This document shows, piece after piece, positions 1-6,900 of a stretch of DNA of 9,701 nucleotides (positions are counted from its first letter, which is position 1; the number at the start of each line of letters is the position of its first letter). The stretch comes from an uncultured Alphaproteobacteria bacterium (lineage in GTDB: Bacteria > Pseudomonadota > Alphaproteobacteria > RF32 > CAG-239), in assembly GCA_900553115.1 (NCBI GenBank), contig USCF01000026.1:1-9701 (forward strand), written 5' to 3'. The position numbers were made by a program, and so were the translations under genes. The notes beneath the pieces are model-generated. The model had not been told where the DNA came from, did no database searches, and saw only the letters and a list, made by a program, of their open reading frames with translations.

Positions 1-724
1 TACCATTAAACGTTTTGGCAAACGCCATAACAACCGCTTCAGGGTTTTTGCGTTCGTAGCAGGAGTTATAATCAAAAGCATAATAAACCACAAAATCATC
101 GGTTTTAAGATTATATTCTTTTCGTACTTCTTCCGGTTTATGTGATATTTCCCAATTTTTCACAAATGGATATTTTACTTTATATAGTTTTACATTCTGC
201 GGAATAATAGTTTTAAAATAGTTGTAACAGAAATCTGAAAAAGCAATTACCGAATGGACATCTTCAAACAAATTTGGAAAGACTTCAAGCATACCTGACT
301 CAAATTCCCAAAATGGCGTAGTTATATTATCATATTCAGGTTCTTTATAGCATTCTCCAACCATACAAAGAATTTTCTTTTTATATGGTAAAAAATCTGA
401 AATTTGTTTTTTATATGACGAGGCTATTTTCCATTTACTTTGTGAAATATCTCCACTTACTTTCGTATCAAAAACTGCAAACGGAATATCGGTCTGCTTC
501 AATTTATCTATTAAATCTCGTCCAACTTGTGCTAAAGAATTCGCTCCAGCTATATCCAAAGATATACCTATACCGTTATCAGTCAGATGCAATCCTTTTT
601 TATATGAGCGGCGCGATAAATATTGGCCCTTTAATTTAACAATTTTACAGCGGGCAGATTTTTTATCCACAAGACAAAGTAATCTAGCTATAACAACTAT
701 CAAACGCTTTATTTTATATACCAA
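1..724 (-). CDS. Glycosyltransferase, GT4-like, partial (3' end outside window)
   Basis: An open frame runs from a TAA at 731-733 to the left window edge with no stop, giving about 241 residues of an N-terminal and central part. Visible signals are a basic/hydrophobic N-terminus (KIKRLIVVIARLL), a G-rich nucleotide-sugar enzyme-like segment GIGISLDIAGANSLAQVGRDL at about residues 53-73, and FDYNSCYERKNP at about 217-228 followed by EAVVMAFAKTF. The last motif is typical of the start of the C-terminal Rossmann domain in GT4 (Glycos_transf_1) enzymes that add sugars to cell-surface glycans. There is no ATG before about residue 121, so I place the start at TTG 724, seven bases after the upstream stop, with a weak AAGAAA before it; TTG 703 and GTG 670 are alternatives. 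It is the third gene of the operon, in the same frame as the RgpF-like gene. It could instead be the second half of one bifunctional protein split by the TAA. Sugar specificity cannot be told. Confidence 0.8.
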   Translation of the reverse strand, partial: MVYKIKRLIVVIARLLCLVDKKSARCKIVKLKGQYLSRRSYKKGLHLTDNGIGISLDIAGANSLAQVGRDLIDKLKQTDIPFAVFDTKVSGDISQSKWKIASSYKKQISDFLPYKKKILCMVGECYKEPEYDNITTPFWEFESGMLEVFPNLFEDVHSVIAFSDFCYNYFKTIIPQNVKLYKVKYPFVKNWEISHKPEEVRKEYNLKTDDFVVYYAFDYNSCYERKNPEAVVMAFAKTFNG

Positions 725-730
725 AATTTC

Positions 731-1585
731 TTAAAAGTTGCTGTACGGATATAATTTTATTATAAATACTGGAATTTTGCAGATTTTGATGATTAAGTTT
801 CCGTGGCGGGTTATCTTTTTTTGAAACAGAAAACGTTTTAAGGTGTTTATGGTTATTTGCAGTTCATAAGATTTGTATTTTACACCTTGGATTTTATAGC
901 CTTGCGCCGTTACAGCCAAGCCAAATAGACGTTCCAAAACGTGTGCCAATGTATTGTCATGAACACTCTTATCGGAAATTGCAAAATCCTCAATTTTATA
1001 TTTCAAAAACGGCCGCAGTAGTTTTGCTCGTACAAAAAACATGGTACCAGCCACAAAATGTAAGTCTTTCGGCATCGTTAAGCCGATTTTCTGCATTTCT
1101 GCCGACAGGGTAGGGAGTGGCAACAAACTTGCTTTTTCATCGGTTAAAATATAATCATTGCCAATCATGCCGACTGTCGGATTTTTTGCCATAATCTGCA
1201 AATTATCTTTCACGGCTTGCGGCGAACATAACACGCCGTCAAGCAGCATATCCCGCCATGTCTTTACACTAAAACGCTTATGATTAAACTGGCAATAATC
1301 ACCACTCATGCGTTTGGTGTGAATTTTTAAGACATAATCATAATTATCAAGTTTCATTTTATGCAAAAAATCAATGAATGGACCAATATCATAGCCAAAA
1401 TTTTTGGTTTGCCAAATTGTTGCCTGCGGATTGAATTTAAGGATTTTTTCATGCGCTTGCGGATTTAATTCTGACATTGTGACAAACAAATCATACTTGC
1501 AGCCATCTAAATAGCTCAATCTTTGTAAAATATCATCAAGCTGTTCGAGGTAATACAGATGCAAATGTACGGCAATTTTAGGCAT
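731..1585 (-). CDS. RgpF-like (rhamnan synthesis F family) glycan biosynthesis protein
   Basis: This 284-residue protein carries the hallmarks of the RgpF family (Pfam Rhamnan_synth_F), which works in the cytoplasm on surface polysaccharide assembly. The motifs are HLHLYYLEQLDDIL at residues 7-20, YDLFVT at 31-36, NFGYDIGPF at 62-70, DYVLKIHTKR at 83-92 and HFVAGTMFFVRA at 176-187. The C-terminus is a basic, hydrophobic tail (IIKICKIPVFIIKLYP) of the kind seen at the ends of bacterial glycosyltransferases, so the end looks natural. ATG 1585 lies inside the last codons of the recombinase-like gene (8-bp overlap, GATGCCTAA) with GGGG about 8 bases before it, so translation is probably coupled. 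The next gene follows after one stop codon in the same frame. Family membership is fairly sure; the sugar transferred is unknown. Confidence 0.85.
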   Translation of the reverse strand: MPKIAVHLHLYYLEQLDDILQRLSYLDGCKYDLFVTMSELNPQAHEKILKFNPQATIWQTKNFGYDIGPFIDFLHKMKLDNYDYVLKIHTKRMSGDYCQFNHKRFSVKTWRDMLLDGVLCSPQAVKDNLQIMAKNPTVGMIGNDYILTDEKASLLPLPTLSAEMQKIGLTMPKDLHFVAGTMFFVRAKLLRPFLKYKIEDFAISDKSVHDNTLAHVLERLFGLAVTAQGYKIQGVKYKSYELQITINTLKRFLFQKKITRHGNLIIKICKIPVFIIKLYPYSNF

Positions 1586-2180
1586 CGTTTTTACCCCATA
1601 AAGCTTGTTTAAGTTCCGGTGTTTGGTTTATGTAGTTATAGAGCGAAAAGATAGACATTCCCGTGTCTTGGGCAACCTGTCGGCGTGTCATTCCGGTAAG
1701 CAGTTTTTGCTTTATCTCCTCTTCTTTGCCGCTCCAAATGTATTTTTGATTGCGATAACCGGTTTTGCGGCCAAGCTTATAGCCTTGCTCTTTTTTATCC
1801 GCCAACGCGCGTTTGGAAGATACGGATATCATACTGCTCATAATTTCTGCGGCTTGCTCCAAACCTTGGAGCAGCATTTCGGCGTCTTTGCCCGATTCTA
1901 AAATCATATTTTCTTTAATGCTGATGATTTTGAGGCTTTTTGCTAATAAAAAACGCAAATTATCCTTCACTTGCAGCAAGGTTCCGCCCACGCTGACAAT
2001 GTTGGCAAACAGCACAGTATGCCCGCCGGTCAAAAAACTTTCTGCCAGCTGCGACACATTGTCATAGGTGTAAAAAGTATCTATAATCAATCCGTTAGCC
2101 TGCGCATAGTCACTAATAGCCTGACGCTGTGACGCGGCATCAACGTTCTTTTTATTGCTATTTATGTAACCAACTATCAT
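1578..2180 (-). CDS. Serine-recombinase-family protein with degenerate active site (probable DNA-binding regulator)
   Basis: This protein is 200 residues from ATG 2180. The fold follows small serine invertases/resolvases, including Mpi-type invertases of phase-variable glycan loci: MIVGYINSNK at 1-10, SQRQAISDYAQANGL at 17-31, a VSVGGTLLQVKDNLRFLL core at 62-79, a long helix about 101-130, then YKLGRKTGYRN at 134-144 and a helix-turn-helix at about 165-186 (TRRQVAQDTGMSIFSLYNYI). The family's catalytic signatures are gone. The usual Y-x-R-V-S-T reads YINSNK (Arg7 to Asn, nucleophile Ser9 to Asn, with Ser8 next door). The usual S-R-L-G-R reads VSVGG. The E-R...R pattern on the long helix reads MSSMISVSS. 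I infer a recombinase-derived DNA binder, not an active enzyme. An upstream in-frame GTG at 2195 would add five residues, but ATG 2180 matches the family's normal N-terminus. It heads the glycan operon, overlapping the RgpF-like gene by 8 bp, and sits on the inverted-repeat control region. Confidence 0.82.
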   Translation of the reverse strand: MIVGYINSNKKNVDAASQRQAISDYAQANGLIIDTFYTYDNVSQLAESFLTGGHTVLFANIVSVGGTLLQVKDNLRFLLAKSLKIISIKENMILESGKDAEMLLQGLEQAAEIMSSMISVSSKRALADKKEQGYKLGRKTGYRNQKYIWSGKEEEIKQKLLTGMTRRQVAQDTGMSIFSLYNYINQTPELKQALWGKNDA

Positions 2181-2181
2181 C

Positions 2182-2207
2182 TCTACAAAAACCACCGTTT
2201 TTGTAGA
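2182..2207. repeat. Left inverted-repeat site: 26-bp perfect-arm dyad at the recombinase-like gene start
   Basis: Arms TCTACAAAAAC (2182-2192) and GTTTTTGTAGA (2197-2207) are exact reverse complements around CACC. Bases 2184-2200 (TACAAAAACCACCGTTT) recur inverted at 2310-2326. The architecture (26 bp, two 12-bp halves around a 2-bp AC centre) resembles crossover sites of serine invertases such as hix. In RNA from the left operon the same bases would form a hairpin around the possible GTG start and just before ATG 2180, so a role as operator or translational hairpin is also possible. Confidence 0.75.
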
Positions 2208-2221
2208 TGGTAAAATAATAG

Positions 2222-2250
2222 GTTATATGTTTTTCAAAAAAAATTGGAAA
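2222..2250 (-). promoter_or_regulatory. Candidate leftward promoter for the glycan operon
   Basis: On the minus strand TTTCCA (2245-2250) and TATAAC (2222-2227) are separated by 17 bp. The start of transcription would be near 2215, giving a leader of about 35 bases to ATG 2180 that includes the left dyad. The -35 is weak and the region is AT-rich, so chance matches are a risk. Confidence 0.4.
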
Positions 2251-2255
2251 AACAT
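2227..2255. repeat. Nested 9-bp inverted repeat between the promoter hexamers
   Basis: ATGTTTTTC (2227-2235) and GAAAAACAT (2247-2255) are exact reverse complements spaced by 11 bp. The pair covers the spacer of the candidate leftward promoter, where an operator would act. Its arms share GTTTTT with the outer repeats. The poly-A/T composition makes it only moderately significant. Confidence 0.45.
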
Positions 2256-2279
2256 TATTTTAGGGTTGATATTCACCTT

Positions 2280-2307
2280 TTGTTGGTGTAGACATTTTTT
2301 ATATAAT
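2280..2307 (+). promoter_or_regulatory. Candidate rightward promoter inside the inverted-repeat segment
   Basis: A perfect TATAAT (2302-2307) is preceded at 16 bp by TTGTTG (2280-2285). It faces right, where no plus-strand gene is found before 3012. If the segment inverted, this promoter would face the recombinase-like gene with its start next to 2195. The -10 overlaps the inner half of the right repeat. Confidence 0.35.
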
Positions 2308-2328
2308 TTAAACGGTGGTTTTTGTATA
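2303..2328. repeat. Right inverted-repeat site
   Basis: AAACGGTGGTTTTTGTA at 2310-2326 is the exact reverse complement of 2184-2200. The outer half-site is kept; the inner half (2303-2314) has drifted from the dyad and overlaps a TATAAT at 2302-2307. The centre is GT at 2315-2316, matching the AC centre of the left site in inverse orientation, which in serine recombination would favour inversion over deletion. Confidence 0.7.
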
Positions 2329-2511
2329 TCATTTATAGAATATAAAACGCCAAAACTTTACTCTAAATCAGCCTTAAATCGATAATTTTTTAGCGCCAAA
2401 ATCATTTGTTTGAGATGCTTAACTTATTTATGATGAAAAACAAACGAATTTATGAATATTTTTTTATAACTTTTTACTCTGTCTAAAACTTTGATGATGA
2501 ACCGATGAACC
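2329..2511. other. AT-rich intergenic stretch without recognised gene
   Basis: I see no coding frame with a Shine-Dalgarno sequence and no RNA gene here. Short frames such as ATG 2431 (18 codons) lack a ribosome-binding site. At 2498-2519 a degenerate version of the TGAACCGA...TTCAACTC module found at 2673-2700 leads into the tRNA-linked repeat. Confidence 0.6.
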
Positions 2512-2540
2512 TTCAACTCTTTGCAACACATATAAACCCA

Positions 2541-2563
2541 AAAAAGCCACCATAAAGGTGACT
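2541..2563 (-). terminator. Duplicate copy of the tRNA-fMet terminator
   Basis: On the minus strand AGTCACC and GGTGGCT (2557-2563 and 2545-2551, one G-T pair) form a 7-bp stem with a 5-base loop, followed by a run of T. It is a near-exact copy of the structure at 2720-2744 and would be a backup terminator for the tRNA transcript. Confidence 0.65.
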
Positions 2564-2575
2564 TTTCTGTTTTAT

Positions 2576-2597
2576 TGGTTGCGGGGGAAGGATTTGA
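2576..2597 (-). pseudogene. tRNA-fMet 3'-terminal fragment
   Basis: These 22 bases are identical to the last 22 of the tRNA at 2757-2833, from inside the T arm through the acceptor strand and CCA. The match stops abruptly at TGA, after which the GC-rich insert begins. It cannot make a tRNA. Confidence 0.8.
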
Positions 2598-2672
2598 CTT
2601 CGCTTTGCTCTGCCGCACGGGCACTCATTCGCTACGCTCACCGGCGTTCTGCCGCCCGCCTTTCGTTTGTAG
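2598..2672. other. GC-rich 75-bp insert between tRNA-derived repeats
   Basis: This segment is 47/75 G+C (63%) in otherwise AT-rich DNA. It is bordered by TGA on both sides (2595-2597 and 2673-2675). Joining those borders recreates TTTGAACCGAC, the T-arm sequence of the intact tRNA (2775-2784). That is what a small insertion with a 3-bp target duplication would leave. Internally TTCGCTTTGCTC and TTCGCTACGCTC are a near repeat. It may be a dispersed intergenic element of this genome. Confidence 0.5.
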
Positions 2673-2696
2673 TGAACCGACTTTTTCGTCGGTTCA
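2673..2696. repeat. Perfect 9-bp stem-loop
   Basis: TGAACCGAC (2673-2681) pairs exactly with GTCGGTTCA (2688-2696) around TTTTTC. The left arm equals the complement of the T arm of tRNA-fMet (2776-2784). There is no T-run after it on either strand, so it is not a clear terminator. Confidence 0.6.
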
Positions 2697-2756
2697 ACTC
2701 CTTGCAACACATATAAACCAAAAAAAGCCACCATAAAGGTGACTTTTCTGTTTTAT

Positions 2757-2778
<22 letters not shown>
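2693..2778. repeat. Direct repeat, copy 2 (containing the true tRNA 3' end)
   Basis: This is the partner of 2512-2597, offset 181. It runs from GTTCAACTCC's last TTCAAC through the terminator into the T arm of the intact tRNA-fMet. Only this copy continues into the complete tRNA. Confidence 0.9.
2720..2744 (-). terminator. Rho-independent terminator of tRNA-fMet
   Basis: Just after the CCA end, the minus strand reads AGTCACC-TTTAT-GGTGGCT followed by seven T-equivalent bases. The stem is 7 bp including one G-T pair (2738-2744 with 2726-2732). Confidence 0.75.
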
Positions 2779-2833
<55 letters not shown>

Positions 2834-2850
2834 ATTGCGATAACGTGCTC

Positions 2851-2879
2851 TATATATCTTATTTTTGCGTATATGTCAA
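2851..2879 (-). promoter_or_regulatory. Promoter of tRNA-fMet
   Basis: The minus strand has a perfect TTGACA (2874-2879), a 17-bp spacer and TATATA (2851-2856). Transcription would start near 2844, about 11 bases before the tRNA. Confidence 0.85.
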
Positions 2880-2952
2880 GTACAAAAATGCAAAATTTGT
2901 GAAAAAATATCAAAATTTCCTTTTTTCAAGCAAATAAAAGCATTTACAAGTC

Positions 2953-2981
2953 TTGACAAACATCTCTTTACGTTGTAGCAC
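2953..2981 (+). promoter_or_regulatory. Candidate promoter of the EamA transporter
   Basis: There is a perfect TTGACA at 2953-2958 followed after 17 bp by TAGCAC (2976-2981), a weak -10. It lies 31-59 bases before ATG 3012 and is divergent from the tRNA promoter. Confidence 0.5.
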
Positions 2982-3011
2982 TCGCTCATAATTTTGAGGA
3001 GAGATAAAAAA

Positions 3012-3908
3012 ATGAAACGAAAGAATAGGGGAATTTTGCTTGGTATTTGGGGAACGTGCTGCTATGGTACAAATCCGTTGTTTGCTTTGCCTTTGTACGC
3101 AGCCGGAATCACGGTAAATTCAGTTTTGTTTTATCGCTATGCGTTAGCGCTGATAATTTTTGGATTGTGGCTAACATTGCACAAAAAAATCTCGTTGAAA
3201 ATATCATGGAGAGAAGCCGGAGTTTTGATGCCGTTAGGTGTGGTTTTTGCTATTTCTTCGCTAACTTTGTTTCAAAGTTACATCTACATCGGCGCCGGTA
3301 TAGCTTCGACGATTTTGTTTATATATCCAATTATGGTAGCGCTGATGATGGCGATGTTTTTTCATGAAAAAATTTCGCTTAAAACTGTAGCGGCAATTGT
3401 TTTGACCACTGTTGGCATTGGTTTGTTTTATGAGGGCAAAGACGGTCAGACTCTGAATATGCTTGGCGTTGTGCTGGTTTTAATTTCGGCTTTGGCGTAT
3501 GCGGTTTATATGGTGGCGCTCAAAAACGTAAAAATGCTGAAGCGGATTAAGTATTCTAAAATAACGTTTTATGTAATGTTTTTTGGATTGTTTGTATTCT
3601 TTTTTGCCTCTAATTTTGGGCTAGAATTGCAGCCGATAAATTCTTGGTTTATGCTTGCGTGCTTGTTGTGTTCGGCTGTTATTCCGACTATTATATCGCT
3701 AGAAACAATGACAATTGCCATAAAATTAATTGGTCCGACCTTATCGGCTATTTTGGGTGCTTTAGAGCCGGTTACAGCGGTGTTTATCGGTGTCGCGGTG
3801 TTTAATGAGCATCTATCTGTGCGCATTGCCTGCGGAATTATTTTGATTTTGGCGGCGGTAATGATGATTGTTATTGGCGATGGTAAAAAGCCTAAGCTAA
3901 ATAAATAA
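3012..3908 (+). CDS. EamA/DMT-family membrane transporter
   Basis: This 298-residue, very hydrophobic protein consists of two similar halves of about five membrane segments each, the standard length and layout of EamA (drug/metabolite transporter) permeases of the inner membrane. Family-like features are GIWGTCCYGTNPLFALPLYAA near the start, FYRYALALIIFG, SLTLFQSYIYIGAGIASTI ending the first half, and in the second half GPTLSAILGALEPVTAVFIG followed by FNEHLS, the common E-P-v-xx...E-xLs signature. I chose ATG 3012 because AGGAGA at 2997-3002 stands 9 bases before it; an upstream in-frame TTG at 2994 overlaps that ribosome-binding site. The tail GDGKKPKLNK is cytoplasmic-looking. The gene stands alone, convergent with the autotransporter gene and sharing a terminator region. 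Substrate cannot be read from the sequence; family members move amino acids, purines or other metabolites. Confidence 0.92.
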   Translation: MKRKNRGILLGIWGTCCYGTNPLFALPLYAAGITVNSVLFYRYALALIIFGLWLTLHKKISLKISWREAGVLMPLGVVFAISSLTLFQSYIYIGAGIASTILFIYPIMVALMMAMFFHEKISLKTVAAIVLTTVGIGLFYEGKDGQTLNMLGVVLVLISALAYAVYMVALKNVKMLKRIKYSKITFYVMFFGLFVFFFASNFGLELQPINSWFMLACLLCSAVIPTIISLETMTIAIKLIGPTLSAILGALEPVTAVFIGVAVFNEHLSVRIACGIILILAAVMMIVIGDGKKPKLNK

Positions 3909-3927
3909 CAAGTCAAACAAAAAATTC

Positions 3928-3966
3928 AGAGCCTTGTGAGATAATCGGCAAGGCTCTTTTAGTTTT
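3928..3966. terminator. Shared terminator between the convergent transporter and autotransporter genes
   Basis: AGAGCCTTG (3928-3936) and CAAGGCTCT (3949-3957) are exact reverse complements with a 12-base loop. On the plus strand TTTTAGTTTT follows; on the minus strand the stem is followed by GAATTTTTT. It can therefore end both transcripts. Confidence 0.88.
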
Positions 3967-3982
3967 GCGCAACTAGCCAAAA

Positions 3983-6900
3983 TCAGAAGTTATATTTTAC
4001 ACCGGCGTTGATAACCGTGGTGTGTTTGTCTTCCATAAACTGACTGCCGCGCAGATAGAAATCCAACGCTTTCCAGCTAAAAGTTATATCGGCGCGGACA
4101 ACCATGCGGTTGCGGTCAAAGATATCGGTGCTTTCAATCAGATAATAGCCATCGGTATCGCGCACTCGGGCGTGCATGGAGTGATACGGCTGTGACAATT
4201 CACGATAGTAGCTGCCGCCCAGACGGGCTTTGATACGTCCGTTTTCGCCATAAACAGTTTCTTTGCTGGCATATAAGCCGGCGCCGGCTTCAACAGAGAG
4301 ATTATTGGTTCCGTCAACCAACAAAGCGTCTGTTTTAGCGTCGTCTTCTTTGATTTTGCGCTGATAATAGCCATAGGCATTTAGTTCAACTTGCGGTTCA
4401 AGCGTCATAAAACCAAAGTCGTAATTATAGCGCAGTTCATTGTTGAGGCCATACAGAATATCGCTGGTATCGCCTTCAATGCGAGAGCTTCCGGCCTTGC
4501 GTTTATAGTCGCCGTCGGCATAGCCCAGACGAGCCACGCCCGCATATTGCCAATGATTGCCAAAGTTGTGCATATAAGAGGCGAGGGCTTGGGCAAAGGT
4601 GGTTTTGCGGGTGGAATCATCGTCATAATCCGAATTGAAACGGGTGAGAGCAACACCAAGACCAAAGCGCTGGCGGTTGTTTAGTTTTGTATCGGCCAAG
4701 AAATATGAGCTGTTGGCGGTGTTTTCATAGCCGGTCACACGTCCTTTAGAAGAGCGGTCTTGACCAAGATAGTCATAACCAACCATCATGCGTTCGTTGG
4801 TTAAATCTTGCGAAAACATGGTGTCGGTCACCAAATTAGACAAGCTGCGGAACACATTCATATTTTCTTGGGCAAAGTTTGGCAGCAGGCTGAAACCAAG
4901 ATTTTGATTCAGAGCCGAGTTCAAATTTTGCGCTGTGTCATAAGTTTTGAGCTGATTAAACAGACCGTCGTTGCGTTTGGCATTGTAGTTATGCTGCAGA
5001 TATGCGGCGAGGGACTTGTCATCAACAACTTTGTCAAAATCTTTCATAGTCATTACGATGTCGTTGTTTTTTAGAGTAGCGTCAAACAAAGCCGAGCCGG
5101 AATTGAGTTTGACCTCATCATTTTTACCGGAAACAGCGTTTTCACTGGAATAGGTCTTGTCAAAGCCGCCGGAAGTGATATTGGCATCGGCCGTGATTTC
5201 GCCTTTAATTTCAGGCGCGATAATCTTTCCGCCTTTAGCTAAAACAAGTTTTCCGCCGCCGTCAGAATTTGCATTAAAATCGATATTGCTGACAATAGTG
5301 CCGTTATTAACTATTTGCGATGTTTTATCAATGTAAAAAGTTTGTAACGAAGAAGATTTCGCTGATTTTTTTGTTGGAAGAGTTATATATTCTTTGCCGT
5401 CTTTTTTTGTTACAGAAGCTGCCGAAGACGTAATTTGCGTACCGTTGATTTTGATGGTGCTATCTATGGATAATTCTAACTTAGAATTATTGACGGCATA
5501 CATAGCAAAGGCTTTTTCTGTTGAGATTACCGATAATTCTATCGTTCCTTTATTTGTTATAGTCGCATTATCGGCATACATACCATAAACGTTATTATTG
5601 TTAGATTTTGTGGTTAGTTTTATAGTTCCTAAATTGGTGGCAGATGCTCCTTTTTCTGCATACATACCATAAATATTGCCATCAACCTCAGATGATTTTG
5701 TCACATTTATAGTAATTGTTCCGCTTTCATAATTGGTCGCTTGACCACCTTTACCGGATGTACTCATACCATATAAGTTAATTGTGTTAGGATTATTATG
5801 GGTTATTGTAATAGAGCCTCTATTGGATATAGATGAACTATTTAAGGCGTTCATTCCATAAGCTTTTGCTGAGTGACCTTTAACGGTTTCTATAGTTCCA
5901 AATGAGTATTTTATCGAAGAAATGCCGTCGATAGTGATATCAATAGAGCTATTTTGTTCATTTTTGGCTTTTAGTGTCGCGCCGGAAATTTGCATACCTG
6001 CCGTTTCTAAATTAAATATATCTCTTTTACCCTCAATGGTGATTTTACCATTATTAATGAGGTTTGCCGAAATAGAATCCATGCCAATTATTTTGAAATT
6101 ATTGTGTGCCGCAGAAATATTAATAGTTCCGTCATTTTTCATATTGGGATCAGAAGCGCCGTTATACGAGTTACTCATCATACCTTTAATAGATTGAAGA
6201 CTTGATGTTCCTTTGTTTTCTGTAGTTTGATCATTTACTTTTATATTGACGCTGGAACCGGAGCCGTTGCTATTATTACAGCCCTCAATGCCAACTATAG
6301 AACCTTTCACTAATTTTTCGCTGGTTATATTGATTGTTCCGATACCGCCTTCAGCTCCATTATCTATATCTCCCATAAGACCATATATAGTATTGTATCC
6401 TCCGGTTGTGGTAATAGAAATTGTACCTTTACTGCCTGAACCATAGGCATTATAACCATAGGCATTATAATCATTATAAGCTATTCCAAAAATGTTAGTG
6501 CTAAAATTTTCGGTTTCAGGAATTGTTATGTTTATTTCTCCGGTGGAATTAGCGCTAGCGGCATTGGATCCACTTCTTATACCAAATACAGCTCTAGCTA
6601 ATGCGGATATTGTAATTTTTCCGGTTGCTCCGTAAATAGCGTTATCTCCATTTTCTATGCCCGCAATTTCCGTAATAGAACTATTTTTGTTGTTATGAGA
6701 AATATTTATTTCTCCGGTGGCGCCGGAACCGTAAGCGTTGGCAGCAGTTCTTTTTCGGTTTGAATTGACTATACCATAAATACTATAACCTGAATAATAT
6801 ATCGGATTCGTAAATGATATATCTATTTTTCCCGTAGAACCTGAGCCATAAGCGTTTACAACAACTCCTAGATCAGATTCGTTGTCAGAATATAAACCGG

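Larger units (their letters stand above)
2184..2326. other. Putative invertible promoter segment (inverton-like) of the glycan operon
   Basis: The 17-bp perfect inverted repeats at 2184-2200 and 2310-2326 bracket 109 bp of AT-rich DNA directly before a recombinase-family gene and glycan genes. This is the classic layout of phase-variable capsule promoters. Promoter-like hexamers occur on both strands inside, so either orientation might drive the leftward operon, and I cannot say which state is on. Inversion itself is inferred and not seen. The alternative is two binding sites for the adjacent HTH protein, which might form a repression loop. Confidence 0.5.
2512..2597. repeat. Direct repeat, copy 1 (tRNA-fMet 3' end plus downstream terminator)
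   Basis: Bases 2512-2597 match 2693-2778 at a constant offset of 181 with two mismatches (2520 and 2530) over 86 bp. The unit holds TTGCAACACATATAAACC, the terminator hairpin and the last 22 bases of the tRNA including CCA. It resembles the product of a tandem duplication, or of element insertion at a tRNA 3' end followed by loss. Confidence 0.9.

Noticed and set aside
385..639. Plus-strand 84-codon frame
   Set aside because: It lies antisense to the well-supported GT4 frame and has no recognisable motif or ribosome-binding site.
2184..2326. CRISPR or IS-element reading of the inverted repeats
   Set aside because: There are only two copies, inverted, 109 bp apart, with no transposase between them and no array periodicity.
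2431..2487. Plus-strand 18-codon frame starting ATGATGAAAAAC
   Set aside because: There is no Shine-Dalgarno sequence, it is very short and in AT-rich DNA; chance is likely.
2424..2734. Two minus-strand open frames over the tRNA-linked repeats
   Set aside because: They read through the terminator copies, the tRNA fragment and the GC-rich insert; their similarity to each other reflects the DNA repeat. No ribosome-binding site or domain is seen.
4391..5074. Plus-strand frames of about 88-97 codons under the autotransporter barrel
   Set aside because: They are antisense shadows of a region whose minus-strand protein has clear barrel features.
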